A stretch of DNA of 64,000 nucleotides. Source: Cupriavidus alkaliphilus. GTDB lineage: Bacteria > Pseudomonadota > Gammaproteobacteria > Burkholderiales > Burkholderiaceae. Each line of letters opens with the position of its first letter. Positions within the stretch are counted from its first letter, which is position 1. The translations under genes and the position numbers were made by a program. The notes beneath the pieces were generated by a model, which was given only the letters and a program-made list of their open reading frames with translations, had not been told where the DNA came from and made no database searches. The stretch covers positions 248,001 to 312,000 of the forward strand of contig NZ_FMAD01000007.1 in assembly GCF_900094595.1 (NCBI RefSeq). Direction: 5' to 3'. This document shows, one piece after another, positions 17,066 to 25,131 of the stretch.

Positions 17066-18241
17066 ATGCTGATCGATTTCTTCTTCTCGCTGCGCCACGC
17101 CAAGCTGCCGGTGTCGGTCAAGGAATACCTGACCATGCTGGAAGCGCTCAAGGCGCAGGTCATCACGCCTTCCATCGACGAGTTCTACTACCTGTCGCGC
17201 ATGACGCTGGTGAAGGACGAGAAGCACTTCGACAAGTTCGACCAGACCTTTGCCGCCTACTTCAAGGGCGTGGAGAGCCTGGTCGACTGGAAGTCCGACA
17301 TCCCGCTCGACTGGCTGCAGAAGACGCTGGAGCGCGAGCTGTCGGCCGAGGAAAAAGCCAAGATCGAGGCCATGGGCGGCCTCGACAAGCTGATGGAGCG
17401 CTTGAAGCAACTGCTCGAGGAACAGAAGGAAAAGCACGAGGGCGGCAACAAGTGGATCGGCACCGGCGGCACCTCGCCGTTCGGCCATGGCGGCTACAAC
17501 CCCGAAGGCATCCGCATCGGCGGCCCGTCCAAGGGCAACCGCACCGCGATCAAGGTGTGGGAGGCGCGCGCCTACAAGGACTATGACGACCAGGTCGAAC
17601 TGGGCACGCGCAACATCAAGGTCGCGCTGCGCCGGCTGCGCCGCTTCGCCCGCGAAGGCGCCGACACCGAGCTGGACCTCGACGACACCATCCACTCCAC
17701 CGCGGCCAACGCCGGCCTGCTCGACATCAAGCTGCGGCCCGAGCGCCACAACAAGGTCAAGGTGCTGATGCTGATGGACGTGGGCGGCTCGATGGACGAC
17801 CACATCAAGCGCGTCGAGGAACTGTTCTCGGCCACCAAGACAGAATTCAAGCACCTCGAGTACTACTACTTTCACAACTGCCTGTACGACTACGTGTGGA
17901 AGAACAACCGCCGCCGCCACGCCGAGAAGCTGGCGACGTGGGACCTGCTGCACAAGTACACGCCCGACTACAAGATCATCTTCGTCGGCGACGCCACCAT
18001 GAGCCCGTACGAGATCCTGCAACCGGGCGGGTCGGTCGAGTACAACAACGCCGAGGCCGGCGCGGTATGGCTGAACCGGATGACCGAGCAGTTTCCGCAC
18101 TTCGTCTGGCTCAACCCCGAACCCGAAGGGCTGTGGCAGTACCGGCAGTCGATCACGGTGATCAACCAGCTGATGAAGGGACGGATGTTCCCGGTCACGC
18201 TGGCGGGGCTGGAGCAGGCGATGAAGGTGCTGTCGAAGTAA
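17066..18241 (+). CDS. VWA-domain protein, CoxE-like
   Basis: Protein of 391 residues with no signal peptide, so cytoplasmic. The N-terminal half is helical and charged (LMERLKQLLEEQKEKHEGG). The C-terminal half is a von Willebrand A domain whose MIDAS motif reads DVGGSMDDH from residue 238, a DxGxS variant of the usual DxSxS. This matches the CoxE-like group that pairs with MoxR ATPases, for example in assembling the active site of CO dehydrogenase. No CO dehydrogenase or other obvious client is nearby. A good ribosome site (AAAGCGAGG) precedes the ATG. Confidence 0.88.
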   Translation: MLIDFFFSLRHAKLPVSVKEYLTMLEALKAQVITPSIDEFYYLSRMTLVKDEKHFDKFDQTFAAYFKGVESLVDWKSDIPLDWLQKTLERELSAEEKAKIEAMGGLDKLMERLKQLLEEQKEKHEGGNKWIGTGGTSPFGHGGYNPEGIRIGGPSKGNRTAIKVWEARAYKDYDDQVELGTRNIKVALRRLRRFAREGADTELDLDDTIHSTAANAGLLDIKLRPERHNKVKVLMLMDVGGSMDDHIKRVEELFSATKTEFKHLEYYYFHNCLYDYVWKNNRRRHAEKLATWDLLHKYTPDYKIIFVGDATMSPYEILQPGGSVEYNNAEAGAVWLNRMTEQFPHFVWLNPEPEGLWQYRQSITVINQLMKGRMFPVTLAGLEQAMKVLSK

Positions 18242-18255
18242 GGGCCTGGCGGCGT

Positions 18256-18298
18256 GCTCCCTCTCCAGCCTGCGGGAGAGGGTCGGGGTGAGGGCGGG
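18256..18298. repeat. Intergenic palindrome, CCCTCTCCC-GGGAGAGGG family, copy 2
   Basis: CTCCCTCTCCAGCC followed by TGCGGGAGAGGG and the tail TCGGGGTGAGGGC. The tail GGGGTGAGGGC is shared with copies at 22353 and 22440. It lies between the convergent VWA and LysR genes. Confidence 0.75.
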
Positions 18299-18339
18299 AG
18301 CATCCGCGAAGTCGGGCCCCCGATATTGCCCGCCTGCCC

Positions 18340-19248
18340 TCACCCGGGCCGCGCCAGGTCCGCCCCCTCCATCACCCACGCCCTGAACGTGCGCAGCGCC
18401 GGCAGGTGCTGCTTCTGCTCCGGATAGCACAGGTAATAGCCCTTCTTGGCCAGCACCTGCGCCGGATGCGCCACCACCAGCGCGCCGGTGGCCAGCTCTT
18501 GTTCGATCAGGCAGCGCGGGATCAGCGCGATGCCCAGTCCCGACAGCGCCGCCTGCGTCAGCAGTGAAAACTGGTCGAAGCGCGCGCCGCTCCAGGCGTC
18601 GCGCGTGGGCAGGCCCAGCGTGGCGAACCAGTCGGGCCAGGCCTCCGGCACGGTGGTGTGGTGCAACAGCGGATAGCGCAGCAACGCCGCCGGGGTCGGC
18701 GCCACGCCATCGGGCTCGGATGCGAGCAGGCCCGGCCGGCATACCGGCAGGACCTCGCGGCCGGTCATGTAGTCGGCCAGGCTGCCGGGCCAGACGCCAT
18801 CGCCAAAGCGGATCGCGGCATCGAGGTCGGGTTCGGAGAAATCGTAGCCCTGCGCATGCGGCACGAACTCCAGCGTCACCTCCGGATGCCGCGCGAAGAA
18901 CTGCGGCAGGCGCGGGATCAGCCACTTGGCGCCCAGCGTCGGCATGCTGGCGATATGCAGCACGCCGCCCCGCCCTTGCCCCGCCATCAATTCCACCGTG
19001 GCGGCTTCCAGCTCGTTCAGGCTGGGCGCGATGCGCTCGAGGTAGCGCTCGCCCGCGGGAGTCAGCACCAGCCGCTGGCGCACCCGCTGGAACAGCTCGA
19101 CGCCGAGGTAGGCCTCGAGGCTGCGCACCTGCTTGCTGACCGCGCCCTGCGTGACATGCAGCTCGCGGGCGGCTACGGTAAAGCTGTTGTGGCGCGCCGC
19201 CGCCTCGAAGGCGTGCAACTCGGTCAGCGACGGACATAGGCGTCGCAT
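18340..19248 (-). CDS. LysR-family transcriptional regulator
   Basis: Protein of 302 residues. The N-terminal winged helix reads LTELHAFEAAARHNSFTVAARELHVTQGAVSKQVRSLE in pieces typical of the GcvA-like subgroup, followed by the effector-binding fold. It is divergent from the Bug receptor gene at 19379 with 130 bases between, so it most likely controls that receptor and the amidohydrolase behind it, responding to their substrate. Confidence 0.92.
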   Translation of the reverse strand: MRRLCPSLTELHAFEAAARHNSFTVAARELHVTQGAVSKQVRSLEAYLGVELFQRVRQRLVLTPAGERYLERIAPSLNELEAATVELMAGQGRGGVLHIASMPTLGAKWLIPRLPQFFARHPEVTLEFVPHAQGYDFSEPDLDAAIRFGDGVWPGSLADYMTGREVLPVCRPGLLASEPDGVAPTPAALLRYPLLHHTTVPEAWPDWFATLGLPTRDAWSGARFDQFSLLTQAALSGLGIALIPRCLIEQELATGALVVAHPAQVLAKKGYYLCYPEQKQHLPALRTFRAWVMEGADLARPG

Positions 19249-19378
19249 AAATCACCTCTACTTCACGACCAAATGGAATGAGCTAGGGATTTTATTTCGT
19301 TTGCGAGGGTTCTGCTTGCACGAGCAGAATCGTGAAAACGCCTTTGTCTCTTCCTTGATACCTTTCGCCACCAAGATC

Positions 19379-20365
19379 ATGCAACGTCGCCACCTTCTCC
19401 GCGTCTTCGCCGCCGCCTCGGCTGCCCTCGCCACCGGCCTGTCGTTCAGTGCCGCCGCGCAGTCCGGCTACCCCACCAAGCCGATCACGCTGGTGGTGCC
19501 GTTCCCCGCCGGCGGCACCACCGACATCGTCGCGCGCATCGTCGCCGACAAGCTTGGCCAGCAGCTGGGCCAGGCCGTGGTGGTCGACAACCGCGGCGGC
19601 GCCGGCGGCAGCATCGGCACCACTTTCCTGTCCAAGGCCGCGCCGGACGGCTACACGCTCGGCATCGCCACGGCCTCGACCCACGGCATCAACCCGGCGG
19701 TGTACCCGCGCCTGTCCTACGATGCCACCAAGGACTTCACCCCCATCACCAACCTGGCCTCGGTGCCGAACGTGATGAGCATCCACCCGTCGGTCAAGGC
19801 CACCGACATGAAGGCCTTCATCGCGCTGGCGCAGACGCAGCCGGGCAAGCTGGCCTATGGCTCGGCCGGCAACGGCAGCGTCTCGCACATGATGGGTGAG
19901 CTGTTCAAGATGAGCAGCAAGACCGAACTGCTGCACGTGCCGTACAAGGGCGTGGGTCCGGCGCTGAACGACGCCCTGGCCGGCCAGGTGCAGGTGCTGT
20001 TCGACAACCTGCCGTCGTCGCTGCCGTTTATCGAGGGCGGCAAGCTGCGCGCGCTCGCCGTGGCGGCGCCCAAGCGCGTGGCCGCGCTGCCCAATGTGCC
20101 GACCTTTGCCGAGCTCGGCCTGGGCGAGGTCAACGACGCCGCCTGGTTCGGCCTGATCGCGCCGGCCAACCTGCCGGCCGACCTGCAGAACAAGCTGCAT
20201 GCCGCCGCGGTCAAGGTGCTGGCGCTGCCTGAGGTCAAGGCCAAGCTGGAGAAGCTCGGCGCCACGCCGGTGGGCGACACCCCGGCGCACTTTGCCGCCC
20301 AGATCAAGACCGAAGTGGCCAAGAACAAGCGCGTGGCCGCCGCCGCCAAGATCTCGCTCGACTGA
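19379..20365 (+). CDS. Bug-family (TctC) periplasmic solute receptor
   Basis: Protein of 328 residues with a signal peptide (RRHLLRVFAAASAALATGLSFSAAAQ). It shows the Bug hallmark: YPTKPITLVVPFPAGG then TDIVARIVADKLGQQLG, and later KLAYGSAGNGSVSHM and LLHVPYKGVGPALNDALAGQV. Bug proteins bind carboxylates or amides in the periplasm; they are greatly expanded in Cupriavidus and Bordetella. No TctAB permease is near. The gene is followed 14 bases later by an N-formylglutamate amidohydrolase-like gene, hinting that its ligand is an N-acyl amino acid or a similar dicarboxylate. Confidence 0.93.
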   Translation: MQRRHLLRVFAAASAALATGLSFSAAAQSGYPTKPITLVVPFPAGGTTDIVARIVADKLGQQLGQAVVVDNRGGAGGSIGTTFLSKAAPDGYTLGIATASTHGINPAVYPRLSYDATKDFTPITNLASVPNVMSIHPSVKATDMKAFIALAQTQPGKLAYGSAGNGSVSHMMGELFKMSSKTELLHVPYKGVGPALNDALAGQVQVLFDNLPSSLPFIEGGKLRALAVAAPKRVAALPNVPTFAELGLGEVNDAAWFGLIAPANLPADLQNKLHAAAVKVLALPEVKAKLEKLGATPVGDTPAHFAAQIKTEVAKNKRVAAAAKISLD

Positions 20366-20379
20366 ACGCAACGCACACC

Positions 20380-21267
20380 ATGACCGACACCGACCGAACC
20401 ATCGCGGACAGTCCGTTCTGCCTGTACCAGCCCGAGGGCGAGCCCGCGGCGCTGTTCCTGGACTCGCCGCACAGCGCGACCACGTACCCGACGGACTTCC
20501 GCCCCGATCCCGCGCTGCCGCTGCCGCTGCTGCGCCAGGCCGAGGACACCTTCGTCGACGAGCTCTACGCCGGCGCCCCGGCGCGCGGCATCCCGCTGCT
20601 GTGCGCGGGCTTTCCGCGCAGCTACCTCGACGCCAACCGCGCGTTAGAAGAAATCGACGAAGCACTGCTCGACGCGCCCTGGCCCGGCGCGAAGCAGGAA
20701 ACCTCCAAGACCCGGCTGGGCAAGGGCCTGGTCTGGCGCGTGCTGGACACCGGCGAAGCCATCTACGACCGCAGGCTGAGCGTGGCCGAGGTGCAGGCGC
20801 GCATCGAGCGCTGCTACCTGCCCTACTACGCGCAGCTGCAGAAGCTGGCCGAGCGCGCCGTCGCCAGCCATGGCAGCGCCTGGCATATCAACTGCCACTC
20901 GATGCCCAGCCACGCCGCGCCGTTCGCGACCGAATTCCCCGGCCTGGAGCATCCGGATTTCGTCGTCGGCGACCGCGACGGCACCACCTGTGACAAGCGC
21001 TTCACCGACCGGGTCGAGGGCGTGCTCAAGGAGATGGGCTACGAAGTCTGGCGCAACCACCCGTACAAGGGCGTCGAGATCGTGCGCGTGGTCGGACAGC
21101 CGCAGGCCGGCCGCCACAGCCTGCAGCTGGAGGTCAACCGCAAGCTCTACATGGACGAGACCGGCCTCACGCATACCGCCGGCTTTGCCAAGCTGCGGCA
21201 CGACCTGAACGGCCTGCTCGACGAACTGCTGCGCTTTACGCGCGCGATGCCGTCGCGCGTGGCCTGA
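20380..21267 (+). CDS. N-formylglutamate amidohydrolase-family protein
   Basis: Protein of 295 residues. It matches the HutG2-type family that splits N-formylglutamate to glutamate and formate: FLDSPHSATTYP, SYLDANRALEEID, then HINCHSMPSH as the likely metal-binding motif, and SLQLEVNRKLYMDE. It is not in a histidine degradation cluster; instead it is coupled to a Bug receptor and a divergent LysR regulator. The substrate may therefore be another N-formyl or N-acyl amino acid taken up from outside. Confidence 0.88.
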   Translation: MTDTDRTIADSPFCLYQPEGEPAALFLDSPHSATTYPTDFRPDPALPLPLLRQAEDTFVDELYAGAPARGIPLLCAGFPRSYLDANRALEEIDEALLDAPWPGAKQETSKTRLGKGLVWRVLDTGEAIYDRRLSVAEVQARIERCYLPYYAQLQKLAERAVASHGSAWHINCHSMPSHAAPFATEFPGLEHPDFVVGDRDGTTCDKRFTDRVEGVLKEMGYEVWRNHPYKGVEIVRVVGQPQAGRHSLQLEVNRKLYMDETGLTHTAGFAKLRHDLNGLLDELLRFTRAMPSRVA

Positions 21268-21538
21268 AACCCCTGCGCTCCCCGGTCCGGCCGCGCCGCC
21301 GGGGTGCGCTTCGGAAAATGCGAGCCCGCGCCGGGATCACTTCGCGCGGGCGGTAGCGTGTCGGCCAGGCTTTAGAAGAATGGGTAACAAGATTTAGGAA
21401 CTTTGGCAGATGGGTTTCCTCTATCATGGCAATCCTTTGCGAACCCATCCTGGCTGCCGGGCCCCTGGCGCCGGCAGGCAATCCCGGGCAAGCACACACG
21501 CTCACAACGCTAACACCGTGATCCGACGAATCTCCGCA

Positions 21539-22312
21539 ATGCTCGGCAGCCGGCTGCGCATGGTGGCCGCCGCCGTAGCCGGTGCGATCGCGCTGGCAGG
21601 CTGCGCCAACCTGCCGGACGAGGCCGCGGGCACCGCCGCCAGCCCGGCGCCGGCTCCCGCCACCGCACCCACCCCGGTACCAGCCCGCCCCGCCGCTCTC
21701 CCCGCCCCGGCAGCTTCCGCTTCGCCTCCCATCAAGACCATCAACCTGCCCGACCGCGGCCGCGTCAGCCTGTCCGAGTACCGCGCGCGCATGCGCGAAC
21801 AGCTGATGAAGACCGAGAACGCCAGCAGCGACGTGGCCGACTGCGCCGCGCACGCCAGCTGGGTGGTGCCGCGCTCGGCCACCTACGATGCGCTGAAGAT
21901 CCCCACCGGCGCGCTCGCCGCGGGGCAAGCCACCACCGAGCCCTGGAGCGGGCGTTTCTCGCCGGGCAAGCAGGCGGTTCCGGTCAGCTCGGTGGTCACC
22001 TTCGCCGCCACCGCGCACAAGCGCAAGGGCAGCGACGACTGGCAACCGGTGAAGGTGCGCTGCGGCTATGACGACGGCATGATGCTGGCGTACGAACTGC
22101 TCGACAGCAGCGGCGCCACCATCAGCGAGCCCGCCGCCGCGCCGGCGGTACCCACCGCCACGCGCACGTCGGCCAGCAAGAGCCGCAAGGCGGCCAAGGG
22201 CAAGAGCACGGCTTCGAAGTCCGGCAAGGCTTCGGCATCGAAGTCGGTGAAGTCGAGCTCTGCCAAGTCGACGTCGGCCAAGGCAAGCAGCAAGAGCAAG
22301 AAGAAGCAGTAG
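21539..22312 (+). CDS. Lipoprotein with lysine/serine/alanine-rich C-terminal tail
   Basis: Protein of 257 residues that I do not recognise. A signal peptide ends in the lipobox LAGC (AIALAGCANLP). A proline/alanine linker follows, then a compact domain of about 110 residues (from IKTINLPDRGRVSLSEYRAR to CGYDDGMMLAYELL) with two cysteines (DCAAHASW and VRCGYDD) that could form a disulfide. The last ~55 residues are repeats of K, S and A (KSRKAAKGKSTASKSGKAS) like a histone H1 tail, which is odd on a surface lipoprotein and strongly basic. A GTG at 21518 is an alternative start seven codons upstream. Confidence 0.75.
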   Translation: MLGSRLRMVAAAVAGAIALAGCANLPDEAAGTAASPAPAPATAPTPVPARPAALPAPAASASPPIKTINLPDRGRVSLSEYRARMREQLMKTENASSDVADCAAHASWVVPRSATYDALKIPTGALAAGQATTEPWSGRFSPGKQAVPVSSVVTFAATAHKRKGSDDWQPVKVRCGYDDGMMLAYELLDSSGATISEPAAAPAVPTATRTSASKSRKAAKGKSTASKSGKASASKSVKSSSAKSTSAKASSKSKKKQ

Positions 22313-22352
22313 GCGCAATCAGACCACGGGCGCCCGAGTGGGGCGCTTGTGC

Positions 22353-22395
22353 TCTCCCCTCTCCCATTTATGGGAGAGGGGCGGGGGTGAGGGCG
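22353..22395. repeat. Intergenic palindrome family, copy 3 (left half of an inverted pair)
   Basis: CTCCCCTCTCCCA-TTTA-TGGGAGAGGGG with the tail CGGGGGTGAGGGC. The next copy at 22440 has the same layout in reverse, so the two form a large inverted pair separated by 44 bases. Confidence 0.8.
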
Positions 22396-22439
22396 AGCGT
22401 TTCGACGAAGTGCTGAGGCCTCGTGCTTGCCACGCGCCT

Positions 22440-22491
22440 GCCCTCACCCCCTGCCCCTCTCCCGCAAGCGGGAGAGGGGAGCAAACCGATC
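22440..22491. repeat. Intergenic palindrome family, copy 4 (right half of an inverted pair)
   Basis: GCCCTCACCCCCTGCCCCTCTCCCG then CGGGAGAGGGGAGC, reverse in orientation to the copy at 22353. It lies just before the stop of the minus-strand carboxypeptidase gene. The pair resembles the BIME arrangement of REP sequences. Confidence 0.8.
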
Positions 22492-22498
22492 GCCGGCC

Positions 22499-23632
22499 TC
22501 AGCCCAGATAATCCAGTATCGCCTGCAGCATCGCCGTTCCCAGCAGCGCACTGCGCGCGCCATTCCATCCGACCGCCGGATCCGGCAGGTCGGCGTTGTC
22601 CTTGAACGGCATCTCCAGCGTCAGTGCCAGGCAGCCGAAGGTATGGCCGATGTACTTCGACGCCAGCTTGAGCGCGTCGGCGTTGTACTTGCTGGCCGCA
22701 TAGCCATGCACGTCCTGGAAATCCGGCGAGGCCCGCTTGAAAGCCTCGATAAAGCGCTGCTGCTCGCGCCGGCGCGCTTCGGTGAAGCCGGGCAGCATCT
22801 CGCTGCCGGCGACGAAGTTGTACGGCAGGCCCTCGTCGCCATGGATATCGAAGAACATGTCGCAGCCGCTGGCCTCGATCGCGCGGCGCACATGGTAGAC
22901 CTCGGGGCTGGTATCCGGGCTGGGCGCCATCCACTCGCGGTTCAGGTTGGCGCCCGCGGCGTTGGTGCGCAGGTTGCCGCGCGCCGAGCCGTCCGGGTTC
23001 ATGTTCGGCACGATATGGAACACCGCGCGCTCGAGCAGCTTGCGCGCGACCGGGTCGCCCGCCCACACGCCGGTGCCGGTCAGCCGCTGCAGCACGCCCT
23101 CGACAAACCATTCGGCCATGCTCTCGCCCGGGTGCTGGCGCGCGATCATCCAGATGGTGGACTTGCCGGGACCGGGCTCGCCGATGGTGACGCGGGTCAT
23201 GTCGCGCCCGTCGACCGTGCTGCCCAGGTGCGACAGCCGCGCCAGCGGCGAGCGCTGGCAGCTTGCCAGCAACGACAGGTGGCGCTCGTCCGGATACGGC
23301 TCGAAATACGCGAACCAGATGCTGTCGTGCTCGGGCGTGACCTCCACGGTCATCACCTGGCCGTCGAAGCGCGTCGGCACGCGGAACCAGTTGGCGCGGT
23401 CGTACGACGCCACCGCGCGGTAGTCGCGCCAGCCGTCCGGATAGGTGCAATCGCCCGCGTTCAGGAAATGCATGCGGCAGGCCTGCCCGGCCGCGCCCTG
23501 CAAACGGAAATGGAACCACTGGCGGAAGTCGGCATGCGAATCGGCACGGATGCGCAGGCGGATATCGTCGGCGCGGTCGAGCGCCTCGACCTCGATGGCG
23601 CCGGAATCGAAATGCGAAGAGATATGCAGCAT
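22499..23632 (-). CDS. M14-family zinc carboxypeptidase
   Basis: Protein of 377 residues without a signal peptide, so cytosolic. The N-terminal ~120 residues form a beta-sandwich-like lead domain (FRQWFHFRLQGAAGQACRMH). The M14 catalytic domain follows, with zinc ligands in ARQHPGESMAEW and DIHGDEGLPYN and the substrate motif NPDGSARGNLRTNAAGANLN. This layout fits the cytosolic carboxypeptidase-like (M14 CCP/Nna1) branch found in bacteria. Substrate unknown. It is followed by repeats on its 3' side and lies 38 bases downstream of yaaA, so both may share a transcript. Confidence 0.9.
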   Translation of the reverse strand: MLHISSHFDSGAIEVEALDRADDIRLRIRADSHADFRQWFHFRLQGAAGQACRMHFLNAGDCTYPDGWRDYRAVASYDRANWFRVPTRFDGQVMTVEVTPEHDSIWFAYFEPYPDERHLSLLASCQRSPLARLSHLGSTVDGRDMTRVTIGEPGPGKSTIWMIARQHPGESMAEWFVEGVLQRLTGTGVWAGDPVARKLLERAVFHIVPNMNPDGSARGNLRTNAAGANLNREWMAPSPDTSPEVYHVRRAIEASGCDMFFDIHGDEGLPYNFVAGSEMLPGFTEARRREQQRFIEAFKRASPDFQDVHGYAASKYNADALKLASKYIGHTFGCLALTLEMPFKDNADLPDPAVGWNGARSALLGTAMLQAILDYLG

Positions 23633-23670
23633 GGCTGGCGGTCTCGTGGCGATGGGTTCAGAACGCGTGG

Positions 23671-24456
23671 TCAGTCTTCGAGGCGACGGCGGAACACCCA
23701 GCGGGTGGCGTCCGAGGCCGCCTTGTCGAAGGCATAGCCGTCTTCGGCGAAGCGCTTGAGCTTCTCCGGCTCGGTCACGCGGTGCGTCAGCGCGTAGCGC
23801 GCCATGGTGCCGCGCGCCCGCTTGGCGTGGAACGAAATGATCTTGTAGCGGCCGCCCTTCCAGTCCTCGAACACCGGCGTGACGATGCGCGCCTGCAGCA
23901 CCCTGGGCCGCACCACCTTGAAATATTCTTCCGAAGCCAGGTTGACCAGCACCGGCGCGCCCTCCGGCCTGAGCTCGGCCATGTCGGCGTTGAGCATCTG
24001 CGTGACGTCGTCGCCCCAGAACGCGTACAGGTCCTTGCCGGCGGCATTGTCCAGGCGCGTGCCCATTTCGAGCCGGTACGGCTGCATCCAGTCCAGCGGG
24101 CGCAGCACGCCGTACAGGCCGGACAGGATGCGCAGGTGCTTCTGCGCAAAGCCAAGGTCTTCGGGCGACATCGATTTCGCGTCGAGGCCGTCGTAGACAT
24201 CGCCGTTGAAGGCCAGCACCGCCTGCTTGCTGTTGGCCGCGGTGAACGCTGGCGACCAGTCGGCGTAGCGCGTCACGTTGAGCACGGCGAGCTTGTCGGA
24301 GATGTCCATCAGCGCGCCCACGTCCTGCGGCGCCAGCCGGCGCAGGCGCTCGATCAGCGCGGCGGAACGGTCGATGAAGCGCGGCAGCGTGTGGGTCTTG
24401 ATGCGGGCGGGAGTCTCGTAGTCCAGCGACTTGGCGGGAGACAAAACGATGAGCAT
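23671..24456 (-). CDS. yaaA: YaaA, peroxide stress resistance protein
   Basis: Protein of 261 residues, normal for YaaA (formerly DUF328). It starts with the family signature [16 protein letters not shown] and contains [29 protein letters not shown] and [12 protein letters not shown]. In E. coli YaaA lowers free iron and protects DNA and proteins when hydrogen peroxide builds up. Here it is divergent from a PIN-domain gene with 49 bases between. Confidence 0.95.
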   Translation of the reverse strand: MLIVLSPAKSLDYETPARIKTHTLPRFIDRSAALIERLRRLAPQDVGALMDISDKLAVLNVTRYADWSPAFTAANSKQAVLAFNGDVYDGLDAKSMSPEDLGFAQKHLRILSGLYGVLRPLDWMQPYRLEMGTRLDNAAGKDLYAFWGDDVTQMLNADMAELRPEGAPVLVNLASEEYFKVVRPRVLQARIVTPVFEDWKGGRYKIISFHAKRARGTMARYALTHRVTEPEKLKRFAEDGYAFDKAASDATRWVFRRRLED

Positions 24457-24505
24457 GGCAAAATCGCGGCAGTAGCCAAGGACAAACAAGCCCAGATTGT
24501 AGCGA

Positions 24506-25054
24506 ATGCGCCTCGACACCACCGCAACCACCCCGCCTGCCGGCACTGCCGGGACCGCCGGCCGCCCCGCCGGCATCACATCCGCGCCGCGCGTGGTGCT
24601 GGACTCCAATATCTGGGTGGACCTGCTGGTCTTCCAGGACCCGCACGTCGAGCCGATCCGCGCCGCCCTGGAAGCCGGCACCATCGCCCCGGTGATACGC
24701 GCCGACTGCCGCGAGGAACTGCGCCGGGTGCTGGCCTATCCGCAATTTGCGCGCTTTGACGTCGATATCGGCGCCGCGCTGGCCACCGTCGACCGCCTCG
24801 CCAGCCTCGAGGCGCCGCCGCCGCAGGCCGACTGCGACGCGCTCCGCCTGCCGCGCTGCAAGGACACCGACGACCAGAAGTTCGTCGAGCTTGCCCACTT
24901 TGCCGGCGCCGCCTGCCTGGTGTCGAAGGACAAGGCCGTGCTCAAGCTGCGCAGCCGCCTGCGCCGCAGCAGCGGCGTGGAAGTGATGACGCCGCCGGCA
25001 TTCGGCGCCTGGCTGGCCGCGCTGGACCCGGCCACCGCCGCGGATCCGCTTTAG
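24506..25054 (+). CDS. PIN-domain protein, putative toxin-antitoxin toxin without antitoxin
   Basis: Protein of 182 residues. After a ~28-residue proline/threonine-rich N-terminus comes a PIN nuclease fold: [15 protein letters not shown] with the first Asp, an [11 protein letters not shown] segment with Glu, and [19 protein letters not shown] with the final acidic pair. It belongs to the group annotated as toxin component, PIN family. No antitoxin-sized gene lies next to it, so it may be a housekeeping ribonuclease. The aminotransferase gene begins 77 bases later. Confidence 0.85.
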   Translation: MRLDTTATTPPAGTAGTAGRPAGITSAPRVVLDSNIWVDLLVFQDPHVEPIRAALEAGTIAPVIRADCREELRRVLAYPQFARFDVDIGAALATVDRLASLEAPPPQADCDALRLPRCKDTDDQKFVELAHFAGAACLVSKDKAVLKLRSRLRRSSGVEVMTPPAFGAWLAALDPATAADPL

Positions 25055-25131
25055 AATGGCGGCTCGCGGCGCCGCCCTGCGCTGCCGCACGCCTGACCGC
25101 CTACCGTTCCCACTGCATTGACTCGCGCTCT

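Noticed and set aside
17777..17803. Mutation destroying the VWA metal site
   Set aside because: DxGxS in place of DxSxS may be a normal variant in this family; noted as odd but not called broken.
22499..25090. Open frame of 863 codons joining the carboxypeptidase with upstream sequence
   Set aside because: Only the last 377 codons make an M14 enzyme; the earlier part is yaaA and PIN DNA read in the wrong frame. Not a fusion.
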